A DNA stretch of 64,000 bases from Zygnema cylindricum (GCA_037447655.1 JBBHKE010001045.1:9490-73489); one strand, 5' to 3'; positions 1 to 11,706 are shown, counted from the stretch's first letter. The notes: a model not told the origin generated them from the letters alone. Made by a program: numbers and translations.

Positions 1-143
1 AAAAGCCCTTTCGCGCCTGTGTGAAATGGTGCGCAGTGTGTAGTTTGCTTATGACAACTTCTTAGCCTGCCTGCCTCTGAGTAGGTTAACAGACGCTTCT
101 ATCACCATGTTGTAAGTTGCTGCTGGCATCTACACTTAATTCA
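1..143. other. unassigned left edge
   Basis: I see no gene here. Homology to the 5' LTR of Cop1 starts only near 144, so the 3' LTR is either truncated there or has been replaced by unrelated DNA. The rest of the target LTR that Cop1 entered would lie to the left of the window. Confidence 0.5.
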
Positions 144-708
144 GTCCAAACCCTATTTGTCTACTAAACAAAAATATACTTAGTGGAACACTACATTCTA
201 ATTCGCTAAGTTAAAACTACTATGTTTCAAATATGCAAATAGATTCTTGTACAGTAGTGTTCAAGGTGCCTAGTCAGCAGTGGATACTAGTGTCCTGCCG
301 ACTGTTGATTAAGTGCTCCAAGTCACCTGAGATCGTACAAAGTGATGAGTCATTTGTGGTCCCACGTGAATCTCGTCCGTTCACTTAATTCACATCTACG
401 GTCGTCGTTGAATGTTGTACCACTATCTTCGCAGACAATTGGATGAGTCTCCGTCCGTCCGATTCTTCAACAGTATTCGTTTGATGTGTGACGCGTGGTA
501 AAGTGTGTCGGCGCTTTCCCGAAAAATCCGTATGATATTCATTTTTTGACGCGTGTCCCCACAGAAGTACAATACACTCAAAAGTACTACTGCTACTGTC
601 ACACTAAATGAGGTAGGTATTACAACTTACCTAGACCAAAATTATTCTAAGTACTTGGTCTCTCCTCACAGCTCTGTTTACTGAGTATTAAGATTTCTTA
701 TTTCAACA
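144..708 (-). repeat. Cop1 3' LTR (partial)
   Basis: Collinear with 8646-9219 of the 5' LTR and ends in TTTCAACA at 708. The polypurine tract (AGGGGAG on the minus strand) follows directly at 709-716. About 430 bp of the expected 999-bp LTR is absent from the window. Confidence 0.85.
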
Positions 709-2524
709 CTCCCCTAAATATTTAGATTCACTTTCTCACTTAACCTTACAGACTCTCTGCAATACTTCAACTTAGGAGCTGGAAGAGCTTTAGTCATCAT
801 ATCAACCACCATATTTTCATCCGAAAATAACTCATTTTTATCACTCTTGCAAGCACATTTTCTCTCACAAACTGTAGTCTGACATCCATATGTTTTCTTT
901 TAAAATGATGACTAGGGTTAGAGGCAATGGCAATTGCTGCCTGGTTGTCACACCAAATAACCTGAGGACCGGTTTGCATATACCCAAGTTCCTACAAAGT
1001 GGCCTTAACCCATAGAAGTTCCTTGAGAGCTGAACTTGCTGCCATATATTTCGACTCCATCGTGGATTGAGCTGTTACCTTCTGTAATATGCTGCTACAA
1101 CAGCAAGTTCCATTCCCAATTTTCAGAAAGAAACCGGTTGTTGATTTCCGGCTTGGCATATCTCCATAGCTAGCATCGCTCCAAGTCTGTAATTTTACCT
1201 CTCCTCCTCCGAGTATAAGCTTGAGGTTTCAGGTACCTGCCAGGTATCTTTTAACCCTCTTTGCTGCTTCCCAATCTGCTCTTTTAGGATTCTGAAGACT
1301 TCTACTTAAAACTCTTACAGCTGCAGCGATGTCAGGCCTCGTAGAATTTATAAAATAAATAAGACTTCCCACTACTTATCTGTATTGCTTTGTAGCCATA
1401 AACTCTTCCTCCACTGACTCTAAGCTTTCACTAACCATTATGCTTGAGTTTGATTCACTTCCCTCCAACTTCTGCCTAGCTTCTATGGGAGTTACAAATC
1501 CCTTCACATCTTTCATCTCAAATTTATCCAGCATGTTCCCTATAGCTTCTTTCTGGGTTAGCATAATCAATCTGTTATTTCTATCCCTTTCAGCTTGTAT
1601 GCCCATAATATATTTAGCCTCACCGAGGTCTTTCATTTCAAACTTAGACCTCAAAGCTGCTTTAATACGGTTCATTTCATCTATGGACTTACTTATTAGT
1701 AAAAGATAATCCACATATACATCGATATAAATAATCCCATCTTCCCCTTGTAAGACATATACTGAATGATCTGAACTTATTCTTTTGAATCCCAGACTAG
1801 TTAGAAATTCATCTAACTTCAGATTCCATTGTTTGGGGGCTTGTTTCAGCCCATACAGAGATTTTATCAGTTTACAGACTGACTTTTCTTTTCCTTTTTT
1901 TTCAAACATTTCAGGCAGCTGTATATAAATAGTTTCTTCTAACTCTCCATGCAAAAAGGCTCTCTTAACATCCATTTGATGTATTTCCATGTTTTCTATA
2001 GCAGCTAAACTCAACAAAATTGTGATAGTAGGAAATTTGACGACGGGGGAGAAGGTTTCCTCAAACTCAATACCTTCTTTTTGGTTGTACCCTTTGGTCA
2101 CAAGTCTGGCCTTATATCTTTCGATAGTGTTGTCCGAATTCAATTTGACTTTGAAGACCCACTTGCTTCCAATGGCTTTCCTCCCCGAAGGCAAGTCCAC
2201 CAACTCCCATGTTTGTGCCTCCATAATCGACTTCATTTAATCGTTGGCCGCCTCAATCTAATGGTGTCTCTCCGGTGATGAGAAGGCCTCTTTGATGGTC
2301 ATAAGCTCCCCTGATGCTGTAGAAAAAGCAAAGTGAGAACCGGTTTGCAGATGACTGCTAGATCTTTTTCCCCCTGGAAACTCTGAGGCTGAAATGGTCG
2401 GCAATCTCCGATTTCGTGGTGCTGAAACTGCCGCAGGATCCGAAGGTGTAGCAGTCTGTTCCTCCGAATTTTGATTAAGTGGAGAAGCATCCGTAGTAGA
2501 AACAAGCGGTGAAGTAGCAGAAGG
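709..2524 (-). pseudogene. Cop1 reverse transcriptase and RNase H, broken
   Basis: The best block is 1376-2236 and covers the RT core: a WVFKVKL start, HQMDVKRAFLHG with the first catalytic Asp, the SLYGLKQAP motif, and the active site. The active site reads YVDY where copia RT has YVDD, so one catalytic aspartate is lost. RNase H follows in a different frame (709-1375), with the WCDNQAAIAIA and HHFKRKHMDVRL signatures at 797-979. Residues at 2258-2524 are the Pro/Ser-rich linker between INT and RT. The linker is cut by the solo LTR SL1 at 2525 and resumes at 5864. Confidence 0.85.
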
Positions 2525-2827
2525 TGTAGAAATTAATGGTCTTTTAAAGTATTTTCTAGGTCTGAATAGAAATATAGAAAGAAGCCGAGGCAGTCTATGT
2601 TGTTTTTGAAGATTTATTTTCGTGCGTACGTGAAATTCGGTGCACACGCGACGTTTCGTGCGTATATATATTACATGATTACTGAAATTCTGTGGTCTCC
2701 ATTGACCCACAAAATGAGCAGCCCATGTAAAGCCTCTAGGATAATATTTGCCCCTTCTACTTTCCCGCTGAATAAGCGCCACCCAGGCACACAAATATTC
2801 TGACCACTCTCACCTTTGTGAGGACAA

Positions 2828-2879
2828 GACTCCCCTGAGTCAAACGCAAAAAAAATCACTGAATTTGCTCACCGGAGCA
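2828..2879 (-). other. leader hairpin pair, SL3
   Basis: Read on the minus strand: hairpin 1 stem TGCTC/GAGCA (2866-2879), then hairpin 2 stem GACTC/GAGTC (2828-2841), separated by an A/T-rich spacer. Confidence 0.6.
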
Positions 2880-3359
2880 GTAAGTTATGGCTGGTCAAAG
2901 ATGACCTTTATAGTTACAAGCTCTCTTAGAGAGAGAGGTACGTAAATATTACTGAGTCTCGGTCTGCCTACTCACGACTACCTACTACTAAACCCTAGTA
3001 CAACAGGAACACTATATAGTACAACAAGGTACAATGGGCGATGTACTTATTGTACGACTATTGTACGACAAGGTCTACAAGGTGACACCTGTCAAATCGG
3101 AAGCCATGGTTCCTCCTCCCATCTTCTCCGGTATCAAATAATGTGGCGCCACGTGGCACCGCTTGACGCTATCTCCGTATGCCGCCAAAAAGCTCACTTC
3201 GCGTGGCGGCTATAATGCCGGCCGTCCGATCAAAACATATTTTACACGGTTCAGATTCGCGTACATGCAGAAATTGCTCATTTTGGTTAGTCTGCTGTTA
3301 ATTAGCTGTTTCGTTAATGTTTATATATTTATGAAACCCGTCACGTATATCGTTTCGTA

Positions 3360-3424
3360 ACGCCTTAATGGTTAAGGTGTTAAGGTATCGAGTATCTAGA
3401 AGTCCCAGGTTCAAATTTAGACCT
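3360..3424 (+). other. tRNA-like module in SL3
   Basis: GCCTTAATGGTTAAGG resembles the D-arm and A-box of a tRNA-Arg. The B-box-like GGTTCAAATTT is at 3408-3418. It lies antisense to the LTR. Confidence 0.6.
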
Positions 3425-5029
3425 AGTTATTTAGCAAAAACTCATTACTTTAAAAACCGCCACTTTCTATATATGGCGGCAGCCATGGCGCGCCTTTGGT
3501 CCTCACTCTCTTTCTTTAAAGCGAAACTAAAAAAAGGAAGTGAACTATTAACTACCTCTTTTCAACAATTACTGTGGAGTTTTGAACAGATTTGCGGTTC
3601 GGGGGAGTTAGTGTACGAGCAAAATTAAAGTGACGTGTGAGTGGCGCGAACAAACATTTGAAAATGTACGGTGGATCGCGAAGCGATCCGATATGAAATA
3701 TGAATTGTTTGAAACGTACGAAGTACAAATGAAGTGACGCGAAGAAGCGTACGAAAAATATGGAATGCGTTGGGAAATGGACGGTGGATCGCGAAGCGAT
3801 CCGATGTAAAATATTTGAAGATGTTGAAATGTACGCTGCAAGTACGAAACATAATGCGACAGGCGACATTTATGGAAAAGTACGTGACGCGACGGTACAG
3901 ATATTTTATTTGCGACAGTTGCACTTATTGCAAACAACACGATTTCGGTACGAATATGATTTCGAAGGTACAAGATCATTTCGCCAAGTGGTTCGAGTTA
4001 CACGTGGAGGTCCGACGGCGTCCGCCGCTATTTTACAAGGGTTCGTACGTATGTGATGACGGGTTACTGCGTGGACTTATCGACAAGTGACTAAGCAAGT
4101 TGTCACTTATGACGCGGATTTGTGGATGCGTCAGTGTAATTATTTGAAACATCAATATTTTGTTTTATGCGAACTAATGATTTAGTGTTGATTAAAATAG
4201 TTATATTTTACGTGATTAATGAGGATATCGACACTTTAATTTATGTGTCGTATTTGCAGACAAGTGTACGCTTACGATTGCTTGACTTTCAAGTGTACCC
4301 TTACGATTAGTTTTTCTTGTAATTGATTATTATGGTTAAATAGGACTTAATGACTGTTACGTAGTTTATGTTGGTTATTTTGACAGTTAGAGATTTGTTG
4401 ACAGTTCACAAGTGTATATATAGCAATGAGCTTTGTTAGATTAATATCATCAATGTTGGTTAGAAAAGTAGAGACCAAAGATGTAGTATTTTAGGGTTGT
4501 CGATTAGGTCATGCACTTTGAATGATATAATGATTATTTGATTATACTTTGATTATACTTTTGTTTATGTGTGATGCATTTGTTTGTTATTATTTATTTA
4601 TGTTATTTTATATATGTTTGATATGCACTGTTTATGCATTTGTCCTAGGGTTTGTTATGTCGATTATTCCATCAAACCTTAGATGTTGTCATAGGGTTTA
4701 TTTATGTTGATTATTCCATGAAACCCTAAATGTTGTTTGTTGCGTCTGTGTACGCATAGGGAGGATGCATTTCAAATGATTGTTCATTGGCATAGCTTTG
4801 CTTAGCTTCTTGCATGATAGTTTGGGTTGCTTCTGCGGTCTATTTTAGACCAAAGAACAACAGTCTACCTCTAACATCTCTCTCCAACTCTCAAACTTGT
4901 CTTAGTCACTGAGAAATTGGAGAAGAAGCTAGAGCCATGGCTACCTAGGCTATCCAGAGGTTTACAGGATATAAATATTAGTTTATTTAAAATTAGGGGT
5001 TTATTTACTAAAAGTATATGAAATACCTC

Positions 5030-5102
5030 TAGGATTTGAACTTGGAACCTGCCGGACAGTAAGCAGCCGGTAGCCGGTAGCTTTAACCGTTAAGTCTAGA
5101 CA
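5030..5102 (-). other. tRNA-like module in SL1
   Basis: The B-box-like AGTTCAAATCC (plus-strand 5032-5042) is followed by a degenerate anticodon and D-arm region ending near 5100. Antisense to the LTR. Confidence 0.55.
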
Positions 5103-5665
5103 TAGTGTTACGTAATGTAGGGTTTGATAATTAATTAAACATTAATACGTAAGATAGTTCATTTAACTGAAACAGTTTTACGGGAGACATAGATCCAGTA
5201 ATGTAAAAGTACGAACTACGGTACGGATAAAAAACGGATACCGCGCATTTATTTCTTTAGCGAAACGAATGCCGCGCATGTATTTATTACGGCTACGATT
5301 AAATGTGAATTTAATCGGACGGCCGGAATTAAACGCCGAGATCGCGAAAGAGGATTTTGGCGGTTTTTAGTCATCGCCACATCGGATGACACGTGGCGGA
5401 ATGACATTGGATCGCGACATCTCCGAGGATTAAAGGAGCGAATCCGGATATACCACGTGTCGACATTTAGGCCACGTCGTACAATGTTCCTACAGAAAGT
5501 ACACCGACAACTGTACTTTTGTGTGCGTGAGTATAATGTGATTGGCTCCGTACATCAGTAGATAGAGTATGTGAGAGAGATAGGACTTAGAAAAATTAGG
5601 AGATAGGACCCTCTCTCCTAGAGAGCTTCTGTACAAAAGGTCAACTTTGACCCTCGATAACTTAC

Positions 5666-5717
5666 TGCTCAGGGGAGCAAATTCAGAGATTCTTTTTGCT
5701 ATCGACTCAAGGGAGTC
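5666..5717 (+). other. leader hairpin pair, SL1
   Basis: Hairpin 1 is TGCTC-AGGG-GAGCA (5666-5679) and hairpin 2 is GACTC-AAGG-GAGTC (5704-5717). TTCTTTTTGCT lies between them. Confidence 0.65.
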
Positions 5718-5863
5718 TTGCCTTCACAGGGGTGAACTTGGTCAGAGTTTTTGTCTGCCGAGGTGGCAGTTGTTCTTGCTGAAACACAAAAGGGGTCAGG
5801 GTTATCCAAGAGGCTTCTTGGAAGTTGTCCACTCTGAGGACTTATAGAGGTCTCAGAGTTTCA

Positions 5864-6813
5864 GAAGGTGTTATGGGAGGGAGTTGCACCGGAAAATACA
5901 CCTGTTGTTGATGGTGAAAGATGTCATACTCTTGCTTTTTGTTTTTCGTTGCCTCTTCTGTGAGTTTGAACAGATTAACCGAGTCCTGTTCATCTTTTAT
6001 CTAAATATTTTGAGGCATAAAGATTTTTTGTTTATCTAAGACTTAAACTCTATACCCCTTTGCATTATCATTATACCCCAAGAGAATTCATGCTAAGCCT
6101 TTGGCTTCCATTTTCCACTTATCTGGGGAGTTATCTAAAATATAGCACTTACTCCCAAACACTTTAAAGTGATTAACATCTGGTACCTTTCCTGTCTACA
6201 GCTCCTAAGGTGTAGTGCTGACAGATCTGGATGCTACTGTATTCTTTATATAGACCGCACAGTTTAGTGATTCAACCCAGAATTTCTGATCTATACCCTT
6301 CTCTGCAAGCATCGACCTAGCAACCTCTCTTACTGTCATGTTTAATCTTTCAAAAACTCCATTTTGCTCAGGAGTATATGGAACTCTCAGATTGAGACTT
6401 ATACCTTCATCAAGTAAAAATTGCTTGAATTCGTTAAAGGTGAATTCACCTCCATTATCCGATGTGAACGCTAAGATTGGCACTCCGTGTAGTTTCTCAG
6501 CCCAAACTTTATCGTGCGTGAAGTGAGTGAACACTTCACTCTTGTTCCTCATAAAATAGACTTTTGTATTCCTAGAGAAATCATCACTTAAAGTGACCAT
6601 GTACTGTACTCCTCCAGCCGACGGTACTTGGGATGGGCCGAGGACATCCGAATGAATCAGTTGTAGAACTTTTGTAGATCTGTTTTTCGATTATTGTGGG
6701 AATGGCAATTTATGAATCTTGCCTAATGAGCAGCCATTGCATGTTTTCACAGACTGAGATGTGAGAGAAACACCCTTAACTTTCCCAGCATTCACCTTTT
6801 TTCTCAAACTTTC
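5864..6813 (-). pseudogene. Cop1 integrase, broken
   Basis: The readable core is 6205-6600. It shows a DDFSR motif, SDNGGEF (second catalytic Asp), and PYTPEQNGVFERLN with the catalytic Glu of the D,D-35-E triad. It is followed by the FW-E and NCAVYIKN motifs typical of copia integrases. The zinc-binding N-terminal part (HKRLGH) is at 6814-6850 and separated from the core by stops. The C-terminal part (5941-6200) resembles the LGY and KCYIL region but is frameshifted. The Pro/Ser linker continues to the SL1 insertion point. Confidence 0.82.
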
Positions 6814-8279
6814 CTAATTGATATGTCCTAACCTCTTATGCCATAACTCATTCTCAGATGACACGCTGTAATACAAAACATCTTTTTCTTTGCATTCAGC
6901 CATGTCCATCCTGTACATCTTTCTGGCATCTCTTGTTCCTATTACTGCTATATTTCCTAGCTTACTAACAACTTGTCTCCCCCCTTTAAGGGTGACCTCA
7001 AAACCCTTACTCTTTACTAAAGACGTAGAAAAGAGATTCTTTTTAAATTCTAGAACATGTAAAACATTGTGGAGAGTTCTTGCTACAGACTTTCCCCCCA
7101 CATCTACCATTAGAGATACATCACCCCGGGCCGATGACTGGACACTCATGCCACAAGCATAGTTGATATTTTTCGGAAGTGTTTGCTTTAAATTTGTAAA
7201 AATGGCTTTGTCCCAGCACATGTGGGCCGATGCCCCGATGTCCATGATCCATCCACTGTCTTTGGGACCCTCTATTGCTGCCGCCATAGCAAATAACTCC
7301 GCATCCTCTTCATCATCGAAGCTTGGAGATAAATCAGCATCATTTGCAAAGGTTGAAAAAAGTGCATTTCCTCGTGATGGATTGCCAGAAAAGCCTTGGT
7401 GAAACTGGCTTTGTTGCCATCTAGGCCTGTATAAACCAGTTTCATTTGCCTTTTTCAGTTTTCGACAGTACATATAACCATGTCCTTTCTCAGAACAGTA
7501 AAAACAAGCGTTAGCAGACTGCCTATTTGGCCTCTGACTGTTCTGATTAAACTGGTTCTCATTCTGATTAAACTGAATTTGAGTTTGGTTAAATGGGTTT
7601 CTGTTCTGATTAAACTGATTTTTTCTGTTAACGTCAGTACTGAAAGCTTTTACTTTCTTTTCACCATCAAGGACCTTACTTGTAGACTCTTCCTCAGGTA
7701 TAAGATTGTAAGCTAACTGAAAGGTCTAGCTAGACTTATTATGCCATTTCAAAGCTGTAGACACTCCCTTCATATGACTAGGAAGACCTCTAATAAGTAA
7801 AGCAGCTTGTTGGAACTCTGGAAAAGTTCCACCAGTTGAAGAGTGTGCATCAATGAGTTCCCTAAACTTATCACAATACTCGGCTATAGATCCCCCGAGT
7901 AGTTGTAGTCCCACATCCGGCCAGCCACCAGAAGCTCCCCTTGGACGTTCGCCTTTTCGTGGGAAGTTTTCAGTGAAGTCCAAATCTAGCTCCCCTTTTT
8001 CATCTTGAGTCGAGACATAACCAGACTCTTTGAGATACAAAGAATCAAATTGTTTCGAGCAAAAGAGTTCTTCTTAGCCCAGCTCGGATTCGTTTCAGCA
8101 AGAGATCCATCCAAGACCCCCATCAAGTCAACAGTTTCAAAAGATGATTTAACCATAGTTGCCCAGTATGCATACTTCTGGCCATTGAAGATAGGAATTC
8201 CGGACAAAAGGCCCATAACCTGTTGTTCTACAACCACAGTTGCAGGTGGAGGTTTACCAGTAGTAGTGGATGTAGACAT
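6814..8279 (-). pseudogene. Cop1 gag and protease, broken
   Basis: Gag would start at 8279 (MSTSTTTG), inside the 5' LTR, and read through the primer-binding site as QQVMG. The frame shifts near 8000. A UBN2-like gag region (GTFPEFQQAALLIRGLP) lies at 7726-7900. Next comes an Asn/Gln-rich repeat at 7540-7625 and an intact CX2CX4HX4C zinc knuckle (CFYCSEKGHGYMYC) near 7470-7510. The aspartic protease motif at about 7230 reads IMDIGASAHM, with Ile in place of the Ser of DSG, so the protease is probably inactive. Confidence 0.83.
8206..8220 (-). other. Cop1 primer-binding site
   Basis: On the minus strand it reads GGTTATGGGCC immediately after the LTR end. These 11 bases are complementary to the anticodon arm of initiator tRNA-Met; the last four have diverged. 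Confidence 0.75.
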
Positions 8280-9219
8280 AGACTTCAGCAAAAGCTACTA
8301 GAAATCTTATCAAACAACCAACTTTGATATAACACACAAAGTGCTCCTAGTTTCCAATTATCACCAAAATCCACAATAATACAGTATTACATGCAGTCTG
8401 CCAATTCCCAAAATTGGAGCCCAATTGAACCAGTATACCATAAGATACAACACTTGGAAGTTTCCTAAAAAAATTGTCCCTTAAAGAGTTAGATGTCAAT
8501 ACTGGATTAATAACAATTTTGGCTAAGTCCTAACTTTATACTCACAAAAAGTATCTACTGAAAACGAACTAATCCGATATCTACACCTGGAACAACAGTA
8601 CTGTACTACACTACGACAAGGTACCGAATCAATGCACTATTTGTATTGTGAGTACGTCCAAACCCTATTTGGCTACTTAACAAAAATATACTTAGTGGAA
8701 CACTACATTCTAATTCGCTTAGTAAAAACTACTATGTTTGAGATATGCAAATAGATTCCCGTACAGTATGTTCAAGGTGCTTAGTCAGCAGTGGATGCTA
8801 GCGTCCAACCGACTGTTGATCAAAGTCTCCAAGTCACATGAGATCGTACAAAGTGATGAGTCATTTGTGGTCCCATGTGAATCTTGTACGTTCACTCGAT
8901 TCACATTTATGGTCGGCGTTGAATGTTGTACCACTATCTTCGCGGACAATCCGTTGAGTCTCCGCCCGTCCGATTTTTCAATAGTATTCGTTCGATGTGT
9001 GACGCATGGTAAAGTGTGTCGGCGCTTTCTCGAAAATTTCGTATGATGTTCATTTTTTGACGCGTGTCCCTACTGAAGTACAATACACTCAAAAGTACTA
9101 CTGCTACTGTCACACTAAATGAGGTAAGTATTACAACTTACCTAGACCAAAAATATTCTAAGTACTTGGTCTCTCCTCACAGCTTTGTTTACTGAGTATT
9201 AAGATTTTTTATTTCAACA
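8221..9219 (-). repeat. Cop1 5' LTR
   Basis: 999 bp, from TGTTGTTCTACA at 8221 to ATTTCAACA at 9219 on the plus strand. It holds the gag start codon near its inner end. TAAGTCCTAACTTTATACTC near 8525 combines a TATA-like box with the GGACTTA motif seen in the other LTRs. It lacks the tRNA-like module. Confidence 0.88.
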
Positions 9220-9374
9220 GGCATGGCTCCACCACCCTCTCTTTTTTTCAGTGACTACAACAAGTATAGGGGACAACGAATAGGGGTGGAGGCAGACTAC
9301 CTATGCTTTTTCTTTTCTATTTCACTAAGCTATTTAGACTTAGAAAATACTCTATAAATCTAGTGATTTTAACA
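9220..9374 (-). repeat. LTR fragment interrupted by Cop1
   Basis: Outer end of a Cop3-type LTR: GGCATGGCTCCACCACCC, the motif TTCAGTGACTACAACAAG and the terminal GATTTTAACA. Its inner part would lie left of Cop1, outside the window. Confidence 0.8.
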
Positions 9375-9792
9375 CCCCCCTCCCCTCTCTCCAAAAATTA
9401 GGGTACAATGGGCCTAGATTAACAATAAAAAAAGGGAGAGAGAGGAGAGGCAGAGGAAAACGAAAGGGGAGAGGAAGGGAGGTGGAGAGAAAAACATAAT
9501 GATATTGTTTTAATATTTTGGTACAACCCCCCCTCCCCTCACCACCGCCCGCCCTTTCTCTCTACAAATTAGCCAAAAGTAAAAAAAAAAAAAAGAGAGA
9601 GAGAGTGGGGAGGAGAGAGTGAGGGGGAGAGAGAAGGATCGGGAAAGAGAGAGTGAGAGACAATGAGGGTGGGATGTAGAGACAGAGTGAAAGAGTGAGA
9701 GAGTGAGATAGAGAGAGAGAGAGTAGGATTGAGAGAGAGAAACAGTGAAAGAGAGTTAGAGGGAATGAGAAAAGGAGAGAAAGAGTGAGATG
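9375..9792. repeat. GA/CT-rich low-complexity tract
   Basis: C-rich runs, then about 200 bp of irregular GAGAGA purine sequence, with an A14 run near 9580. Long open frames here come only from low complexity. No gene is seen. Confidence 0.85.
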
Positions 9793-10760
9793 TGTTGATA
9801 TTTGAGTATTTTCTAAGTCTGTTTTAGGATTGAAAAAGAGCACAGGTAGTCTGCCTCTGACTCCCTTCTCCTAGCCCCCACACTTGTTGTAATCACTAAA
9901 AGGTGGATAAGGAGCTAAAGCCATGGCTGCCTAAGCTCTCTAGAGAGACAAAAGTAGATAATGGTAGGTTTACTTAAAAGGTATTTGACGGACCCAGGAT
10001 TTGATCTTGGTACCTATCGTCCATCAAACAACCTGCAACCGTTAGCTTTGTCCGTTTAGTATAGGACTAGTGCTAGTACATATAGGGTTTGATAAGTATT
10101 TAAATAGTTACTCTTAGGGTGTTCCATTTAATTGGATTACGGTTTATAGGGCATAAAAACAATTGTACTTTAAGTATCGGACGAAACAAATAGTACGGAC
10201 ATTTGTTTTGACAATCCGTATTAAATGCAGATATAAATCGGACGACCGTGGTTAGCGCCGGCTTCGCGGAAAGGACACTTTGGCGATTTGCAGACTTCGC
10301 CACCCCGGATGACAAGTGGCATTATCATACGGTTTTACGCAATCTCCGGAACGAAAGACAACAAATTTGGATGTGACAAATGTCACATTATGGCGACGTC
10401 GTACATTGTCCGTACAGAAAGTACTCCGACATCTATACTTTATTGTACGGTAGAATCCTGTGATTGGTCAGTACCTCAATACTAAGGGGTTTTGGTCAGA
10501 GTTTTTGCCTACCAGTGTGGCTGCATTTCTAAAAGAAAGTCAAAGTGGGTGAATGTGTCCGAAACATATATTCCAACTTTGCATTTTGTGGTGGAACTGA
10601 GCACACAAAAAGTCTTATTTCACAGGGTTGAAGCTATGTTGGAGTTTTGATTGTCACGCTGTCATTCATTTGGGATTATATCAACTTGGAGTTGGCACTA
10701 TCTAGACAAGCTTCTTTTGGATATGCGATTTTTGTAGGCAATGGAGCACACAGAGTTTCA
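9793..10760 (+). mobile_element. SL4, solo LTR
   Basis: Starts TGTTGATATTTGAG and ends CAGAGTTTCA, with TSD AGATG at 9788-9792 and 10761-10765; 968 bp. It ends with the gag-start peptide codons (ATG, then GAGCACACAGAGTTTCA). It has the ACTTGTTGTAATCACT and GCCATGGCTGCC motifs and the antisense tRNA-like module, but part of the leader with the hairpins is deleted. Confidence 0.92.
9993..10066 (-). other. tRNA-like module in SL4
   Basis: The B-box-like GATCAAATCC reads on the minus strand near 9999-10008. The A-box side is the AGCTAACGG region near 10040. Confidence 0.5.
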
Positions 10761-10863
10761 AGATGGTGAGAAACTGAATCATTTTGGCGTTTTCTTTTTT
10801 TTTCGACCCCCGTGAAACTGAATCCACCGGGTCAAAAACTTCACCAAAAATCTCCTCGCAACT
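10761..10863. other. unassigned spacer
   Basis: 103 bp between SL4 and Cop2. Probably part of the older DNA both landed in. No coding or repeat signal. Confidence 0.4.
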
Positions 10864-10998
10864 TGCAATTGTGTGTCCTCCGTTGGACTATAGAATTCAT
10901 GAAGCCTCTAGATAGCTATTAACTAACCCAATTCTAATGGAAACCACTGCTACCTAAGCGGATAAACTGAAAATCTGACTGCACCCCTGTGGAGCCTA

Positions 10999-11050
10999 GA
11001 CTCCATTGAGTCCGTAGGAAAAATAATCTCTGAAAACACCCAACCAGGCG
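10999..11050 (-). other. leader hairpin pair, Cop2 3' LTR
   Basis: Hairpin 1 stem CGCC/GGTG (11037-11050, one G-U pair) and hairpin 2 stem GACTC/GAGTC (10999-11012). Confidence 0.55.
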
Positions 11051-11618
11051 ATAAGTTATGAGGCAGTAAAAATGCCAATTTGTACAAACTCTCAAAGAGA
11101 GAGGTGACTGCCTACCAAAATTTTCTAAGTCCTGATTCCCTCTAATAACTCCTTTCTACTAATGTACGGACCAATCAAAATACTGTACCGTACCAAAAAG
11201 TACTACAGCCGGTGTACCTTTTGTACAACCTATGTACGAGAATGCTATTAAGCGGAAGCGTGTCCAGTTTTCACTCGTCCATACGTTCCTTGGAATTCCC
11301 GCGATCGAATGTTTTCCCTTCAAGTGGCGCCAGGTCATGCCATGTCACTAAATGCCAAAGCGATCATTCCGGGATCCGTGCGATGATCTGCACTATTAGA
11401 TATGAACCAAAATACAATCTCAACCGTTATAAATACTTGTGTAATATTCGTTTTGTTGTCGAAACAAAATTCGTGGTATCCGTTTCGAAATAGTATCCTA
11501 CTTTGTACTTTACAAAATTGCATCTATGCATGCCGTATACAGTTTCAGTTAAATGAATTCATTCACTTTTAAACAAATATATATCTTTCATACCCTATAG
11601 CATTTAGCATTGGTCGTA

Positions 11619-11706
11619 GTCTAATAGGATAAAGCTGACCGTTACCGGCCAACTTGACGGACGGCAGGTACTGGGATCAAGTCCTGGGTGCGTCAGGATT
11701 CTTTTT
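11619..11706 (+). other. tRNA-like module in Cop2 3' LTR
   Basis: A-box side GGATAAAGCTGACCG, B-box-like GGATCAAGTCC at 11674-11684, then a T5 run at 11702-11706 that could end pol III transcription. Confidence 0.55.

Larger units (their letters stand above)
2683..3567 (-). mobile_element. SL3, solo LTR inside SL2
   Basis: Bounded by TG at 2683 and CAACA at 3567, with TSD ATTAC at 2678-2682 and 3568-3572; 885 bp. It is the innermost of three nested LTRs. On the minus strand it ends with an ATG, then GAGACCACAGAATTTCA, the start of gag. It carries a G-box near 3149, the antisense tRNA-like module and both leader hairpins. It is related to the LTRs of Cop10 and Cop11. Confidence 0.92.
2598..4862 (+). 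mobile_element. SL2, B-family solo LTR inside SL1
   Basis: Starts TGTTGTTTTTGAAG and ends AAAGAACAACA, with TSD GTCTA at 2593-2597 and 4863-4867. Without SL3 it is about 1.38 kb, longer than its relative SL9 (1068 bp). Part of the excess is an internal duplication: the inverted repeat GGATCGCGAAGCGATCC occurs twice, near 3674 and 3788. It has no gag start codon at its end, unlike SL6, SL8 and SL9. Confidence 0.9.
2525..5863 (+). mobile_element. SL1, solo LTR (itself split by SL2 and SL3)
   Basis: Starts TGTAGAAATTAATGG and ends CAGAGTTTCA, with TSD GAAGG at 2520-2524 and 5864-5868. It belongs to the same LTR family as the 3' LTR of Cop12 (60680-61734). Its own sequence is 2525-2597 plus 4863-5863, about 1.07 kb. 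It holds the CATGG core motif near 4937, an antisense tRNA-like module, G-boxes near 5390 and 5453, and the leader hairpins. The gag start codon expected near its end has decayed (ATA for ATG). Confidence 0.92.
144..9219 (-). mobile_element. Cop1, degenerate copia element split by nested solo LTRs
   Basis: Minus-strand copia element: partial 3' LTR (144-708), polypurine tract, RNase H and RT, INT-RT linker, a 3.3-kb nested insertion (2525-5863), integrase, protease, gag, half-tRNA primer-binding site and a complete 5' LTR (8221-9219). Without the insertion it is about 5.7 kb, normal for copia. Reading frames are broken and two catalytic motifs are mutated, so it is dead. The right LTR end sits directly against another LTR scrap, so Cop1 itself jumped into an older LTR. 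No TSD can be tested because the left end is missing. Confidence 0.9.

Noticed and set aside
3552-4090. Overlapping ORFs of about 100-120 codons on both strands
   Set aside because: They lie inside the B-family LTR SL2, run antisense to each other, and have no family resemblance.
9562-9843. Leu/Ser-rich protein on the minus strand
   Set aside because: Translation of a GA/CT-rich tract and the start of SL4; no codon structure.
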